A DNA stretch of 64,000 nt from Chanos chanos (Eukaryota > Chordata > Actinopteri > Gonorynchiformes > Chanidae), in assembly GCF_902362185.1 (NCBI RefSeq), contig NC_044499.1, positions 10,071,264-10,135,263 on the forward strand. Reading direction: 5' to 3'. The position numbers were made by a program, and so were the translations under genes. A model generated the notes under the pieces. That model saw only the letters and a program-made list of their open reading frames with translations. It was not told the origin of the DNA and ran no database searches. Every line of letters starts with the position of its first letter. The stretch's first letter is position 1. Shown here piece after piece: positions 1 to 22,064 of the stretch.

Positions 1-1147
1 CATATGCCACACTTATGAGACTTGGCACCTCGTCTTCTCCTGTGCCCTTTCCAGTGACACTCCATGTCCGACCACTCCTGTGCCTCCCAGCCGCACCGCG
101 GGCACCTGAAACCACTCTTTCCGTGGTGGCATTTCAGGTGCACTTCCAACAGACTTCGACTTGACACTTCGACCTGACAGAGGACGCAAGAGAGTCCTGC
201 CTCGTCCTCTACTTGTTTCTGAATCTCGGGAACAGACGGAGAGGTCCGTTTGTCTTCTGGAGAAGCCTCCAAAATGTCCGGCATCCCCGCCGTTGGAGCT
301 TGCCTGCCCTCTGAATTACTGGATGGAGGGAGACCCTTAGTGCTGGAGATTCTGTACAATCCGAGGGTCATGAGGTGTGCAGACTGAGCCATCTCCTCAT
401 CCTGATCCTCTGTTTCCATGCCGCATGATAAAGAGGCTGGTAGATCAGTGCTGGGGCCCTCCAACTGGAACACTACCTCCTCCTCACTGTCTTCATTACG
501 GCTCTCAGCCTCAAATAGAGTGCTGACCTTAGAAAGAAGAGAAATGTTGAGTCAGAATTAAAATACTGATACTCTAATACTAGAAGCTCAATGAACCGTG
601 TGAAGTTTGAACTCACCTCGCAGGTCTGTGCCACGTGAAGGCTGCCATCAGAGTTCGACCCCAGACCGATGTCACAGGAACGAGGGCTGATGTTCTGCAG
701 CATGCCGTACATGGGAAGCAGGAAAGGCATGCGCTCCAGGCTCATGTGATCCATCTGATCGTCCGTGTTTTTTGAGCCAGAATGGAGGTCATTCTCCAAG
801 TCATAAGGAGAGCTATTTTGATCCAGCTCTTCTTCTTCATCATCAACTCCCATACCAGCGTTCAGACTCTCCCTGGCTTCCTTCTCCAAACAAGGTAGAT
901 GAGTGTGTGAGGAAGGTACCACGTCATGTCTCTCAGCCACATGAGTGCTAATCCTGGTCCTTTGACCACTGGTGTACTGGCAGACTCGACACCGGTACAC
1001 CTCCACAAGGAAGGCCTCCACTAAAGAGGACACACAAGCCTCCATCCCCTCTGCTGGGCTGCAGTAGAGGCTGGAAGTGACACTCTCTTCTGCAAGCCTA
1101 AGTGTCACTGGCTGGATTTCCTGATATAAGTCTTTCAAACCACCCAT
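1..1147 (-). CDS. C2H2 zinc-finger protein, 5' part, runs off left edge
   Basis: Two coding exons are visible: 617-1147 (177 residues, phase 0, donor GTGAGT) and 527 down to the window edge (acceptor CTAAG). Joined, they give about 352 residues. The first exon carries one classical finger, CRVC then H-x4-H with 12 residues between, at about residues 53-75. It is followed by a very acidic stretch. The second exon begins acidic, then has two more spaced C2H2 fingers (CVLC..H-x3-H and CPRC..H-x3-H), and a fourth finger starts at the edge (HKCG). The ATG at 1147 lies one base after a good acceptor (TTTCTCAG), so an upstream untranslated exon is likely. C2H2 proteins of this kind usually bind DNA in the nucleus. 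The spacing of a lone N-terminal finger and a later cluster reminds me of ZNF335, but I cannot assign an orthologue. It is divergent from prpf4b. Confidence 0.75.
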
Positions 1148-2069
1148 TCTGAGAAAGATAAGAGAAAGGAAGCGAGAAAGGAGAGCTGACGTTTAGCTAG
1201 AGCAGTGCTCGAGGACTCATTCCCTCGAGCACTCAGAAAATGTCTTGCCCACAGAATTCCCAACAGACAGCGAGAGGCTACAGCATGGTACAAATTTGAG
1301 TAGGCTACTAATTTACCAACTCGGAACATCAGATTTTGTGCTAATAAAATTGTTAAAAGTACTGTTGAGTACTTATAGAGAACTTTTTTTGAATAATGAC
1401 GGGTAGGCTGATAGCCTCGCCGACCGGTTTAACAATGAGCCTACATTACAACTGTCGTCCCAGGTACAGTTTTGGTAGGTTTCATTTAACACACTTAAAC
1501 AAACAGTAACCCTTACTAAAGTCAAAATCATACCTCTGTGGTCAAAATAAGTACAACAAGAAAGAGCAAAACCGCAGCCTTGTCTCGGTGCATGCTCCAT
1601 GTACTTTCATGTAACATGGTCTTCAATGTGAATGCATTCTTACCTTGAGCATGATTTTTTCCCGAATATTTCTGATAATGCCAAAACCAGGCTACTGGTT
1701 ACAGAATCATGGGTAATTACTGTAGCTTGTACCGTACAATGAAATATGGACCTATGAAATCTTAGGGACGACGAGAGCATATCACATATCTACAATAGCC
1801 TTGAAAACTCGGACACGACAATTAACTTTCATGTAAAACTCATGAGAAATCGCAAACTCTGACACAGGAATATTTCAGGATCGATATTTTTAGAAAATGC
1901 ATATGTTGAGTCACATCCAAAATTTTTGGGTTAAGCTGTTGGACAAAACAAGTCTATATGCTCTACTCGACAGCCTAGTAAATGTTGGTAACTGTTCGAC
2001 AGTGCCTACATCGACTTCCTAGATTCTCGTACACTGCGCATGTGTCGTGTTAGTAAAAGGACAATGAAA
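1148..2069. promoter_or_regulatory. Divergent intergenic region between the zinc-finger gene and prpf4b
   Basis: About 0.9 kb separates the two start codons, which point away from each other, so the interval should hold both promoters. No TATA box is evident. TGCGCATG at 2035-2042, about 30 bases before the prpf4b ATG, matches the core of the NRF1 half-site that is common in housekeeping promoters. No open frame here looks coding. Confidence 0.4.
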
Positions 2070-10651
<8,582 letters not shown>

Positions 10652-12375
10652 CCTGCTGACCTCTGAAGACTGTCGCAACTAAGTAGTCTGAGTCTGCCCA
10701 AAATGCTACATCTTTCCTGCAGACCATACAAAATATTTCTGCGTTTATTTTCTTTAAAAAAAAAAAAAAAAAAACCAGACCATTTTTTGTTTTTTTTTTT
10801 AATTGTGAGTTTATAAGTCTCTTTAAGTATACGTCTTGTTTTGCTATTGTCTTTGGTCTTTTGTACATGATCAGCAAGATGCTGTCTGATTTTTAAATAT
10901 GGTATGCTTTGTAGATCTTTGGTCTTTGTCATTTAAGCTTTGGACTCCATTCACAGTTGCTCAGCTCAGTTATACAGTTCTGTCAGGTTTTGTTCTGCCA
11001 AGAGTATTTGGCTCATTGTCAGTGCAGGTGAATGGAGCCAGACTGAAACTGTAAATATGTTTATCAAACTGTTCGTGCTACGGTCAGCAGTACCAGATTA
11101 CACAGACTTAAGATGGTTGCAAAACGTATACAGTGTTCCTATGATCCCTCTCCCTTGGAGACAAGTAATTCTGGCTGGATATACATTTGAATGTTTAGGG
11201 GTAAGGAGAACCCGTGCAAGGTGTAATGTGCTGTGATTCAGACCAGCATAAACGCTGTCTATATTCACATTTCCCCCAGGTGTGAGAGCGAGAGCGCCCC
11301 TCCCCTGGTGCACAGCCTTCATGCCCTTGCTGTAGGCGTGTTTCTGCCGAATCTGGGGGTCTTGGGTCCTACTTGAGCCCATCTGCAGGGAAGGCCTCCT
11401 CTGTTAAGCCAGGTTGTGTACCTCTATCAGTACACTGAAGGTAAGCTGCCCCCCCCCCCCCACCACCACTTCCACCACCCCCTCGAGAACTCATGCAATG
11501 CTCTCATTGCATTGAATCATGTTTTGGCCAAATATCCTCTAGCTCAATTTACTTGCGCTCTTGGAATTTTGTCTCTTTTGCATGTTTGGAAATGTGGTCG
11601 AAATAAACGCCCAAAGGAACTCCTCTGTTCCTCGATGTACTGGTGTCTGTCAGTGCTGTTTCCACAGAGACGAACATGACATTCTAGAATCAAAGACAGA
11701 CTTTTGCTTTAAAATGGACAGGAATGAATACCTTGAGCAAACCAGACCCAGATTGGCGCTGAGGGTAAGGTTGGAGGGGGAATCCGCTATTTTTTAAGGT
11801 GGACAACCTTCAGTGTACTGTCTCTTTTAGTAATAACGCTCTTAGCAGAACTGTTAACCTACACATTCTCAAAGTTTCCTCGTTTCGCTCATCAAGTGCT
11901 CTTTGAAAATGCATGTGAATGTTTGGTTGTTGTTTTTTTTTTTTTTCGCCACAGTTGTACTTTGCAATTGTACCATCTCTACGTGACATTTATTTAGATG
12001 TGCTCTTCTCAAAAAAAAAAAAAAAAAAAAAAAAGGTTATTTAAATGCTCTTTGGTTTTCTTGTTTGTCTTCCTGCTTGTGATCCTGTTGTCTTTTGATA
12101 CAGGGGTTCTCCTGGTCTGATCTTTGACTCTGCTTGTTATAAGCGGTAATTGCCTCTTTACTTTATTCCCTTTGTACTGATTAAAAACGTTCAAAGTACT
12201 TGGGAGACCAAATGAGAGAAACTAAAGAAGTAGATAAGGCAGTATTTGCTTGTACATTCTGCTGTGTAGAAGTCCTTTCCCCCGCACGTTAACTGGACAG
12301 TATGGATTTGTTGTATATTCACAGTGTATGTTATAAAGCAGCGTTAAAAAAATAAAGTTTGGTGGAGGAAAAAAA
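10652..12375 (+). other. prpf4b: prpf4b 3' untranslated region
   Basis: No gene lies in the 1.7 kb after the prpf4b stop. It contains A- and T-rich homopolymers (10757-10773, 12011-12034). AATAAA at 12351-12356 is followed by A-rich sequence and is the best poly(A) signal. An earlier AATAAA near 11602 could give a shorter form. End placement is inferred. Confidence 0.65.
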
Positions 12376-14097
12376 AACCACCAAAAAAAAAAAACACAAG
12401 TGTAGACCTTGAAAGAACTGTGGTGTCATTTTCGTGCATGTTGAGTAGTTGTTGTCAACCTGATTTACCATATCTTGAAAACAACTGTTCTTTACCACAG
12501 ATTTCAGTCAGATATACCTCAGGGTTTGTTTTTACAGGAAGCTGAGAGCAAACCCACCCCCCTGTCTGATTTCTCTGATACTAACTGATGTTTATGCTGT
12601 TTCTCCCACTACTTTTCCCGCGCTGGCTGAGAGAGACAGAGACCGAGTATGTTGTCCAGCCCACGGAGGCTCCTCTCTGTCGGTCATCTTCTCCTGCCTG
12701 CCTCTGCTTTCAGAGATGAGACCTCCACAAGGCCACTTAATCAGGTCATTCCTAATGGCATGTGTAGAGCAAACACTCACAAAGATGCTCAAACAGAGCC
12801 TGATGAAATGTCATGATTTTGAGATTTTCTTTTGGTTTTTTCGAATTTGAAGTTTCAAACTCACCTTCCACATGTTTAATGTGGAACATGAATCCTATTC
12901 TGACAATGAGAGTTTTGCAGGCCTGTTTGCAGGCTCACATTATAACTATTTCACGAAGCAGGATTTCTGATTTAGATAACTTGAACTTCAGCAAATTCAG
13001 TACTGTCCCATAGGAGAACAGCTAAGGAACATTCTCATTGGACAGGATTGACTTTGTAGTTAGCTGGCTTACAGAAATGCTGCTTCCTGGAGTAGCTTGA
13101 TGGTTTCAGGTGCTTTAATAAAGTATTGTCAGTTAAACATTGCTTACAACATCATGATATCCTCCACATCATCAAATAGCCTAACCAATGGGACTCGAGT
13201 ATGTTGACAGCTACTTTTAGTCTGTGTAAATTACTGTAGACTAATGTCCAGATCTTTAGGTTTGGGTCTGTCCTCGAGGTACAATTCACACAGGTACGTG
13301 TGTCTAAATCAGATTAACGGGGCAAGAGTTATGGTTTAGTGGTTCACGGTTATTGTCACACAGCCGTATCCTTGTATGCAGGAACAGAAGACACTTTGCT
13401 GTGAATCTATAAGTGCATTTTAATGCTGAGCCAAAATCAGCCATGCCTAGCTTTGCTCGGGAAAGTTCACTGATATCATACACTCTACCTGCTACTAGGT
13501 CCACGTGTTGCTGATGCAATAACCAGTGCTTCACCATGATGCCTCAGGGATTTCTTTTGTTAATTGTGATGTTTTGGCAAGATGCTGGTTTATGTACTCT
13601 CTGTATTGTAGGTGCTGGACCATTAGAGAAGATTGGTAAAGGGAGCCTCATCTGGACAAAGGTTTCTGATCTAGAGAGTGCTCTTTTAAGCAATTCATGT
13701 TGTCATTACATGATTATATTTCTTATGTGATGTTTCTCACTGCCTTTTACCTTTTCAGATGACAGTCAAGTATATGAGATTTCCTTTTTAACTGATAAAT
13801 CTGTTTGAAAATGCCCTAACTTTAATTTAGTAACACTCATGTCCCATTTGATATAATTATTAAATGTTTTTGCATAAGCGACCATCTGAAAGGTTACACT
13901 TTATGGTACAGAGAAATGTGTCTGTTGAAATGTGATCTCTATGGTAACCATTTTTATGTTTATTTTAGGGTAAGTTGAGACTTCTGTTCACTTCTCTGTT
14001 GGCCTGGAGCCTGAAAGATACATGGACTACCAGCAGTCAACCTGCATCAAACCTGCATTATTTGGACATTGTGTACATACTAGCTACATTTATCAGC
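12376..14097. other. Intergenic sequence between the prpf4b and fam217a 3' ends
   Basis: No exon, RNA gene or clear repeat is recognised. ATTAAA on the minus strand at 14098-14103 is a possible fam217a poly(A) signal, and AATAAA on the plus strand at 14384 could serve a long prpf4b read-through form. The stretch is otherwise unremarkable. Confidence 0.5.
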
Positions 14098-14435
14098 TTT
14101 AATATTTGCCAGATGAATAGTTTCAACACGATGAGGTTGTGCTATAAGTACAGAACTTGTAGTGTATCGTATAATGTACAGTATACTGAATAAGAATAGT
14201 AATAATAAACAAGGAAACGAATGAAAGAAAAATTGTCTGACTCTTTTTTTCCTCCCAGGCAGCCGCAGAGATGAGAAACTTAAAAAAAAAAAAAAAGAAG
14301 AACATTCATTAACCCCTTCATCCTGATGTAGCAGCACTCTGGCCTTAGACCTGAAAAAACGCATCACTTGTAAAAGCAGTTCTTAATAAACTTGAAATTA
14401 TATAGATGTTGACTTAAATAACTAAAGCAATTCAG

Positions 14436-17335
14436 TCAGGCTTTCCCGGACAACACTGCTGAAGTCTTCTTAACTGACAATGGTGTCGTTTTTCGTGGCT
14501 TTGATATGCCTTTCCTAGCGCCCTTGGGCTTTTTTCTTCTGTTTAAAGTAGTGGTTTTGGGTGACACATTTATTCCAACTGAGCTATACTGAAAGACTCC
14601 CTCAGTCCTGCTGAGTTTGGCAGAACTAGAGTGTGGTCGTTTGGGCAGAGTGGGCTGTGGCCACACACCTACCTTCGTTTGACCTGATTTGGCTGAGAGA
14701 CTATTGTTAAGCCTAGGTTTTGATAAAGTGTTGTGAGAGACAGAGAGTTCAGTTAAACTTGATAGGACTGTACTGTAATCAATGTTGCCGCGTTGTTCTG
14801 ACCGGCACCTGGGAGGTTCGACTCTTCTAAGGCGACTGGTACTTTGGGGCATACTTCCAGTCGTTGCTGGACGGGACCTCGCTGTTTTTCCCCGCTCTTT
14901 CTGCACAGTGGCAGCCTGAAGCCTGTCCAGTTCTACAATACGTGCCCCAAAGGCAGCAAGACAGGGGTCTAGCATCTGCAAGCACTCCGGGTCCTCTATA
15001 GAGGACAGGCTCTGTGCTGAGTCCAAAACTTTCAGAGGTACTGGGAAAACATCTGGATAAAACTGCTGTGGTTCTGCCGCTCCTGAAGGATGTGTAGGGT
15101 CCAGGTCCACGTCAAAAGGCTCAGGCCTCAGGTCTAACGCCAATGGTGGTCTCCAGCCTGAGGTCTGCTTGCTTTCTTTCTCTTGGTCGGAGAGATCACT
15201 ATTATCAGAGTGGGACTCCATTGATGCAATGCTGGCGTTATTGGAGGAGCTGTAATTCACTGGAGCTTTAAAGCCTACTGCCTGAAGGGTATTTGCAAAG
15301 GTATCTGCACCACCGTAGTATGAGGTTGTAACTCTCTCTTGTTCTCCTTGCTTCTTGTTCTTCGATTTCACATTGCGGATGATCTGGACAGGGTCGATTT
15401 TCAGGCACGGCTCAGTCTTGGCTGTGTCTAGTACCTTATCCAAACTGTGCTCACATGTGAGCTGTCGTATTAAACCACTTGTCTCATACTGAACTCCAAA
15501 CCTTCGCCATCTGTGCATAAGGACCCTAAAATGGGTTTTCTGTTGGTGTCTCAGACTGGAAATAACACAACATAACCAAGAATTAGGCTGTATGAAAGGA
15601 GAGACTAGTAGTAGAAATACAATATTTTTAAAGACACCCTTCCAATCTCCTATCTAAGGTTTCAAGTTAATGATGTGACTCTAAATTCAGTTCAACCACA
15701 GGTTAAGGATCTTGGCATACACAGCTAGTAGAAATGCCAAGAACTGTCAGAAGAGATGGTGTCCATTGCTGATTTGACCGCACATCAAAAGCAGAGTTTG
15801 AGATGAGAAGACAGATAAGTCATTTGGGGCCCATTACTTAATGTGCCATTGTAGTCTACACAGGAGACGGGTAATGAGACTCCTGTCTCACATATGTCCA
15901 TGAGTGAGGGAGCCTAATATTCCAAAACTGTCTGGAACTAGATGAACCCATAATGAGGATAACTGTCATCAGGTTGGCAGTGTCTCTGATAGGACAAAAG
16001 AGAAGTTGGTATCTACTTACACCAGGGCTGATTCTGGGTGGCTATACCAGATGGTTCTCAAGTGAGTACCAGGGCTGCAAGCTGACGAACACGTCTGAGG
16101 AGTATACAGTACAGCAGTTTTTCAAATGTACATTGTTTCAAGTTATCAAAACAGTTTCATGTGGAGAAAAATACAATAGCGGAAACACTGCATATTATAT
16201 TTTTTACTTTCATTCATCTTGTGCTTTATGTTAAATCGTATAACTCTCAGAGAATTTTCTGTCAGGACTGCAAAAAACCATGAGTGCATGAAAAAAACAC
16301 ACAAAATGAGGTCAGCCTACCTTCACATCATCTGTCTTTGGTATGTGCAAGTCCTCAAGCCTTTTTATTAACTGAGAGATGTAGACATTCTATGAAAAAT
16401 TAGAGCAACATATTCAGTTTTGACAAGACAGAGAGAACTCTTTCTTCTCCACTGAATGAGTACATTTGAGACAAAAATTACTCTGTTTTCTTAGTGTCTC
16501 AGGCACAAACCCAAGGTAAGTCTACTAATAACACTACACATCTTCAGCAGTCTCTCCTATAATAGCAGAAAACTTGAGAACCACAGCATGAAAAGCACAG
16601 TGCAATCCAGAGATACTTCCATGTCTTTGACAGACATAGTTGGAACCTCTAAAATGGTACCACTGATTAAATTGCCGCACGCTGTGAAGTGACAAGCACA
16701 TAACACTAATGTGATACACTGCTTCATTTGAAGGAAGTGCTTTTAACTAAAACATAAAGTAAAGACTGACTGAGGAGACAAAAGAAGACTGACCTTGTCA
16801 GTTACACCCAACCAAGGATAAACTATATATAGAGGTTTGTTTGTGTAGCTTGTTTGTGACAGATAAGCAAACAAACAACCTGCACATGATAGTATCCAAA
16901 GTGCTTGAGGAAATAGGAGAATGTTCAATCTCTAGTTGACCTGGAAACTACCCTGAGATGATGAGTTGATAAGCGTAGTCTTGCTACTGACACCAGATAA
17001 AACCGATGTAAAACTTTCTGTACGGTCAGCAAAACTCTAAACGACATGAAACCTCCAAGTTTTACATGTTGCAACAGGGAAAACTTCACATATCTCATAT
17101 GTTCATATACTAATGGGCTGCTTGTCACTCACATTTGGTGTTGCTGGCGGCGGAAGTGTCCTGAATCCACTGCTAGGATCCCAGTCAATGCACTCCTTCC
17201 TCGTATTTTGAAGCTACAGACAATCCAAGATAGGCTTAATAAATTCGCTGATAAAATAAAATGGCTTTTAGGCTACGATTTAGGACATGTAAAGATCCTG
17301 TCAGGGTCCTCACTTACAGTTAATTTGTTCAGCAT
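14436..17335 (-). CDS. fam217a: FAM217 family protein, FAM217A by position
   Basis: Function is unknown in the family. Proposed coding exons: 17318-17335 (ATG plus five codons, donor GTAAGT), 17133-17213 (27 codons), 16321-16389 (23 codons), 14436-15539 (368 codons with stop). All join in phase 0 for about 423 residues; human FAM217A is somewhat longer. The large exon holds the FAM217 signature: DLSDQEKE, then DLRPEPFDVDL, FYPDVFPVPLKVLD, a leucine-rich segment ending IVELDRLQAATVQKE, and KTARSRPATTGS. This matches FAM217B in order and spacing. The C-terminus is basic (RRKKPKGARKG). The convergent arrangement with prpf4b is the same as human PRPF4B-FAM217A, which decides A over B. The acceptor of the last exon (ACCAACAG, pyrimidine-poor) is the least certain point; another at about 15559 is out of phase with the preceding exon. 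Confidence 0.82.
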
Positions 17336-19988
17336 GGTGAGACAGTTCATTTCAAACCTGATATTCCACTCCTCTTCATTATCATTTGTAACCAAGGAAC
17401 ATGGCTTCACGTGGCTAACTAAACTATGGGAGGTTCATAATATCAAAGTTCTCAGGTTTCTGTTTCCCTTTTCCAGTCTCGCACAGCTGATCCATTTGAG
17501 AGGTAGTACGCAGACTTATAATTAAGAAAAGCTGTAAACCCGGGTCAGGAACTGAAACCTAAAGAGCCTAGTGTAAAGCTAGCCTTTATGCTAAGTGGCT
17601 CACTTGATGGCTCTCTTTCTTTAAAACAGTGTAAAATGGACAGTTGGTACCATGGTAACCCTCGCTAGAGTGCAGCAGGTGGTCAGCTGGTTCTGAACGA
17701 CAAGATTCAATTTAAGACTTTTCGGTCTCGTCTTATCTAGCTGTGTTACCCTCCTAACGTTGGACAGCTCAGCCAAGTGACTGTTTTTTCCTCAGAAATA
17801 CACTGCCATTTGAAACATGTTGAAAATCACTTAGAACGGTTAGGCATCATTCTGGATCTGGAAAACAGGTTTAGGGTACTTTGTTTTCTGTGGTGGATCC
17901 ATCACCAGCCATGACAAGAGTGCACAGTTAAATGACGAGCATAATGAGTAAAGGGTTTAAGAAATACTGTTGGTTTGTTTTCCGTACCTGAAAAAAAGAT
18001 TTGCTGATTGGACAAGAAAAGTGTTGCACAACAATGCACAATATTATGTAAATCTAGTTTTAAATATGCTTTTCAAAGCAGTAATATGTAACTTAAATGT
18101 TCCGTGTAATTCTCATTACAGGAAGGCTACTACTGTTCGCGGGGGACGGGATGAGGAGAGACTTTTTAAGTAATTGTGCTGTGCAGAAATAAACAATGTA
18201 AATTTCACAGCACTGCTTGAGAGGGCCTGCGTGTATTGTGTACTCCATTAAAAAGCACCCCTTTTCTCCTTGAGCAAGAATAAAAAAACAACACGATATC
18301 ATCAGCTTGTGTCAATTAACAATGTTTAATACTCGTTCAATATCAACACTTTTTTTTTTTGGTCAATGTGACGCTAGGAGGTGCCATTTGCCATTTAGCC
18401 TGCCTAATTTCAAGGTATCAAAAGACCTAAATAGAACACTCCACTTATTGAGCGCCAAGCTGGATGGATGATGCAACATAGTCTAATGTTTCATTTGAAT
18501 CAATGTCATATTTTAAATACTGGTATCTTCACAAAATCCTAACAACCCATGATTGCTGATGATAGCTGAATCAACCATTAGGTATAAATGCTTTGACTAC
18601 AGAACATCATTTTGTCTGCACTGTTCCAAAGGCTTTCTCATACTTAAGTACAGCTGCATAACCAGTTAGTTCACTGTTTTCTGAGCTGTTCAGAATCACA
18701 AGCGAAAAATAAGTGTCATCCACCAAAATAGCTGATCAACCAAAACTCGTCGCAATGAAACCACATAGGTTAATCAATCTTTAGATGAGAGTTTGAAATT
18801 TTGAAATCCTCTAACTCCCATAAATTGTCTTTTTCACGCAACAAGTGATACTCTCATGGGGTGATGCATAACAGTATTCAAATGTACTGAGCACATTAGT
18901 TACCACGTGCATCGAGACACTGAAAACTGTCAACAAGAGCCTTCATGCCACTTCCTGTCGTGAGAAGTGTGTACTAGAAGAGTGTGTGTGAACCCATGAG
19001 GCTTTTTTTTAAACCAATGTTGGTCAGTATGTGTAAACAGCAACTATGCCAACCAGAAGAAGAACTGAACACGTTGTACCTGTGGTAACCTGTTGTAAAA
19101 AACAGTAGTACAGCAAGCGTACGTTGCCAATTTACTGCAGACTGGTACACACATTGTCAGCAGAGTTGCAAACATTTCATATTTCGCATGTAATTTATAA
19201 TGTGCTTTGTCCCTGTGTGTGTCGTGTATATTTTTTGTTCAAATTTGGCATTTTTTGATCTTTTCCCTTTCAGTCAGTGTTTCAAACACCCTGTTACAGG
19301 GCCCGTTACTCAATCAACGATTTTGGCTTAAAATGACATGGGTCATGATGTCTTTTAAACTCGTCATTTGAAACTGGGACACCACACTCACGAATCTGAA
19401 TTAAATGTTGTTTGTCAATATTAAGGTATTTTTTGCTAATCAACTGGACAAAGATAAAAGATGCATTTTCAAAGTAGATGTCTTTCGTGCGTGTTGGGTT
19501 CAAGCATCCTTTAGATGCGTTACAATGTATTGTACGTGGTAAGTATCTATTTTAATTAGGCGAATGCATGCTGGTTTGATACCGCTTGTGATAAAAGCGT
19601 AAAAGAAAACAGGTATTTTCTGCAGGAGTTTTTGCAGTCACTGAGTAGTTCACTCTGAGTATCACGATGTGTGCGATCTCAGTGTGACGTCTTTTGTACC
19701 CACAAAACCCACAGACGGGGAGAGAATGTTTTATACGTCACAGTCACAACGGTCCCCTGACCGCAGCCACTCTCAGTTTTGGCGGGGTATGAAAATTCTC
19801 TCCACTGTCAAGAGGTCAACAAGTTAAGCCATACTCCATTATATTTGCGTGTCGGTTAAAACACACGTTCCTGAGAAATAGAAACGATGTTTCTCTCCTT
19901 GGTTTTTTTTGTACGCGCTGGAGAGTGAAAGAATGACTGTCGTGTAGATAAAGGCAAAGAAAACAGCGCTGAAACTTTTACTTAATAT
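17336..19988. other. Intergenic sequence upstream of fam217a and downstream of ccr9
   Basis: No convincing coding exon or repeat family seen. It should contain the fam217a promoter near 17.4-17.9 kb (no TATA box recognised). The ccr9 transcript probably ends at the right boundary. Confidence 0.5.
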
Positions 19989-20006
19989 TTTATTTCGATT
20001 TTTATT
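19989..20006 (-). terminator. ccr9: ccr9 poly(A) signals
   Basis: AATAAA appears twice on the minus strand, at 20001-20006 and 19989-19994, about 640 bases after the ccr9 stop. Assignment is by position only. Confidence 0.55.
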
Positions 20007-20645
20007 TCACTTCAAAGTGTAAAGTTGCAAAAAAATAAGGAGCAACAAATAGTAAATGTACAATGTTACGTATATTACGTATTTTACATCACATTTTGAG
20101 GTAATGTGCCAACAATATATGAAATATGTTTTGCGGTAAATTCTGCTTCTCATGGAATTGTCCTAATTTAGGCCTTGCAAGAATAAAATTTTAAACTCCT
20201 CTGATGACCATGCAAGAGAATCTTTGTACATTTTTTTAGGAAAGGCTTGACACACACATATTTACAGCATACATAACTACACAAAATAAAAATAAACAGA
20301 AATTCGTAATGCTGAACAACCAATGTACTCTACACCAGTCTCCACGTCTATGTCTCAGTTCTACATCTCACCTACAAAAGTTTCACAGCAAATATGGCAG
20401 CAGAATTCCATATTGCCAACCCAGGCACAGAGAAAGGCAGTCACAGTGCATTCAAAGCTGGAAACCCCAGATCCACAGACACCTGTGAAAGCCATCACTT
20501 CCCCCTGTTTACAGAGGCCTGTGAGAAATCTCCCAGCGAGCGGCAAGCGCATCGCTGAACTTTGCACGCAAAAACGCGCTGGGAATGAGGCGGTCTCCTA
20601 AATTTCTTCATATGACGAGTTTTTGTTTTTTTTGTTTGGACGATG

Positions 20646-22064
20646 TTACAGTGAGAGAGCCTGGGTGGTTTCTGTGTCAGACATGACAGAGGCTCGGTAC
20701 GAGCTTGACTTTTTACTGTGCTTGCTGGGAGATCGCACACAACCATGAGAGCGGAGGAGCTTGATTACGTCCCTACGGAAACGCACTCCAACAAAGGCAT
20801 ACAGGAAGGGATTTAGACAGCAGTGCGTGTAGGCAATACTCTTCATAATCTGGGTAACGATGTCAAAGCTCTGGAGTTGGTCACAGTCTGTTACGGTTAC
20901 ATTTGCTGCTTGTGTGGCCTCAAAGACTAGCATGCTGTTGTATGGAAGCTGAGAGAGGACAAACACTGCCACCACAGAAAAAATGACACGAAGAGCTTTG
21001 TGTTTCTGAAAGTTCTTTGTCTTCAGTAGGGTATGGATGATGACAGCATAGCAGAAGGTCATGATGAATAGGGGTACGCAGAAACCCATGCAGATCTGAA
21101 GAGCCAGAACCATAATTTTGATGCGGTTGTTCTCATTGGGCGTATAGACCATGGTGCAGAACTGGTTTTGGTCAATGTCTACCTTGTTTTGGGCAAAGAT
21201 TAACTCTGGAAGTGCCAGCAATATGGCCAGAAGCCAAACAAAAACACACATTAGCTTACTGCACATGAGGTGCCTCTTTTTGGAGTTCTGAGCCTTGGTA
21301 GTCTGGACAATGACAATGTAGCGGTCTATGCTGATGCAGGTGAGCAGGAGCATGCTACTGAAGAAGTTGATTTTGTATACAGCAGATGTCACCTTACAGA
21401 GGGCAAGGCCAAAGGTCCAGCCCTGGATGGCATCAGCGGCCCAGAAGGGCAGAGTCCCCAGAAAGAGTATGTCAGCAAAGGCCAGGTTCAGCAGAAACAC
21501 ATCCGTCATCGTCTTTAGACGACTCTTAAAGTGTAAGTACATCCAGATCACCAACAGGTTGCCCAAGGCTCCCAGGAGTACAATCACGCAGTATAACGGA
21601 GGCTCATATAGCTTCCGGAATTCTCTCACTTTGCCCCTTTCACACATGGTTGTAAGATCATAGTCCACATCTGTGGTGGTGACAGCAGCATCATCCATAT
21701 CCTGAGGGGTTTATAAAAGAGTGTTTAACTGTCACTGTGATTTCCAATGATCCAAGACTTGTCAATCACAATCCATGCCATTTTTGCTAGGCTCAGTACA
21801 GTAATATAGTATGCTGTAATGACCATGTTTACTCCATTGTACGACTCTCTTGAATTATTCACTGAATGTACTGAGGATTTATTTACATTGTCGTGGATGA
21901 GAGTAACATAAGTGACTACATCTACTGAAAAGTCAGAATGGCTCTCAGTGTAGTTCAATACACTTATTCTGAAAAAGCACATAATGAACAAATTTGAATA
22001 AACTTACATAATCATCAGTCATCGTCGCATATACAGTTGGTGTCAGATACATAGCGGTCGACAT
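20646..22064 (-). CDS. ccr9: C-C chemokine receptor type 9
   Basis: Seven-transmembrane G protein-coupled receptor; in mammals CCR9 binds CCL25 and guides T cells to gut and thymus. Two coding exons: 22008-22064 (19 codons, donor GTAAGT) and 20646-21701. Joined they give 370 residues (human CCR9 369). Seen in the sequence: an acidic, tyrosine-bearing N-terminus (TDDY, DVDYDL), the GALGN motif of TM1, NLAFADILF in TM2, a TM3 end reading SIDRYIVIVQ with DRY intact, the second-loop cysteine in QFCTMVY, and NPFLYAFVG in TM7. A Ser-rich tail ends QALSL, close to GALSL in human CCR9. The short separate first coding exon encoding only the N-terminal tip agrees with CCR9 gene structure. Teleosts may have ccr9a and ccr9b; I cannot tell which this is. 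Confidence 0.94.

Noticed and set aside
13317-13530. Possible tRNA-derived SINE (TAGTGGTTCACGG, CACACAGC)
   Set aside because: Only a loose resemblance to fish SINE-like text; no convincing A and B boxes and no target-site duplication.
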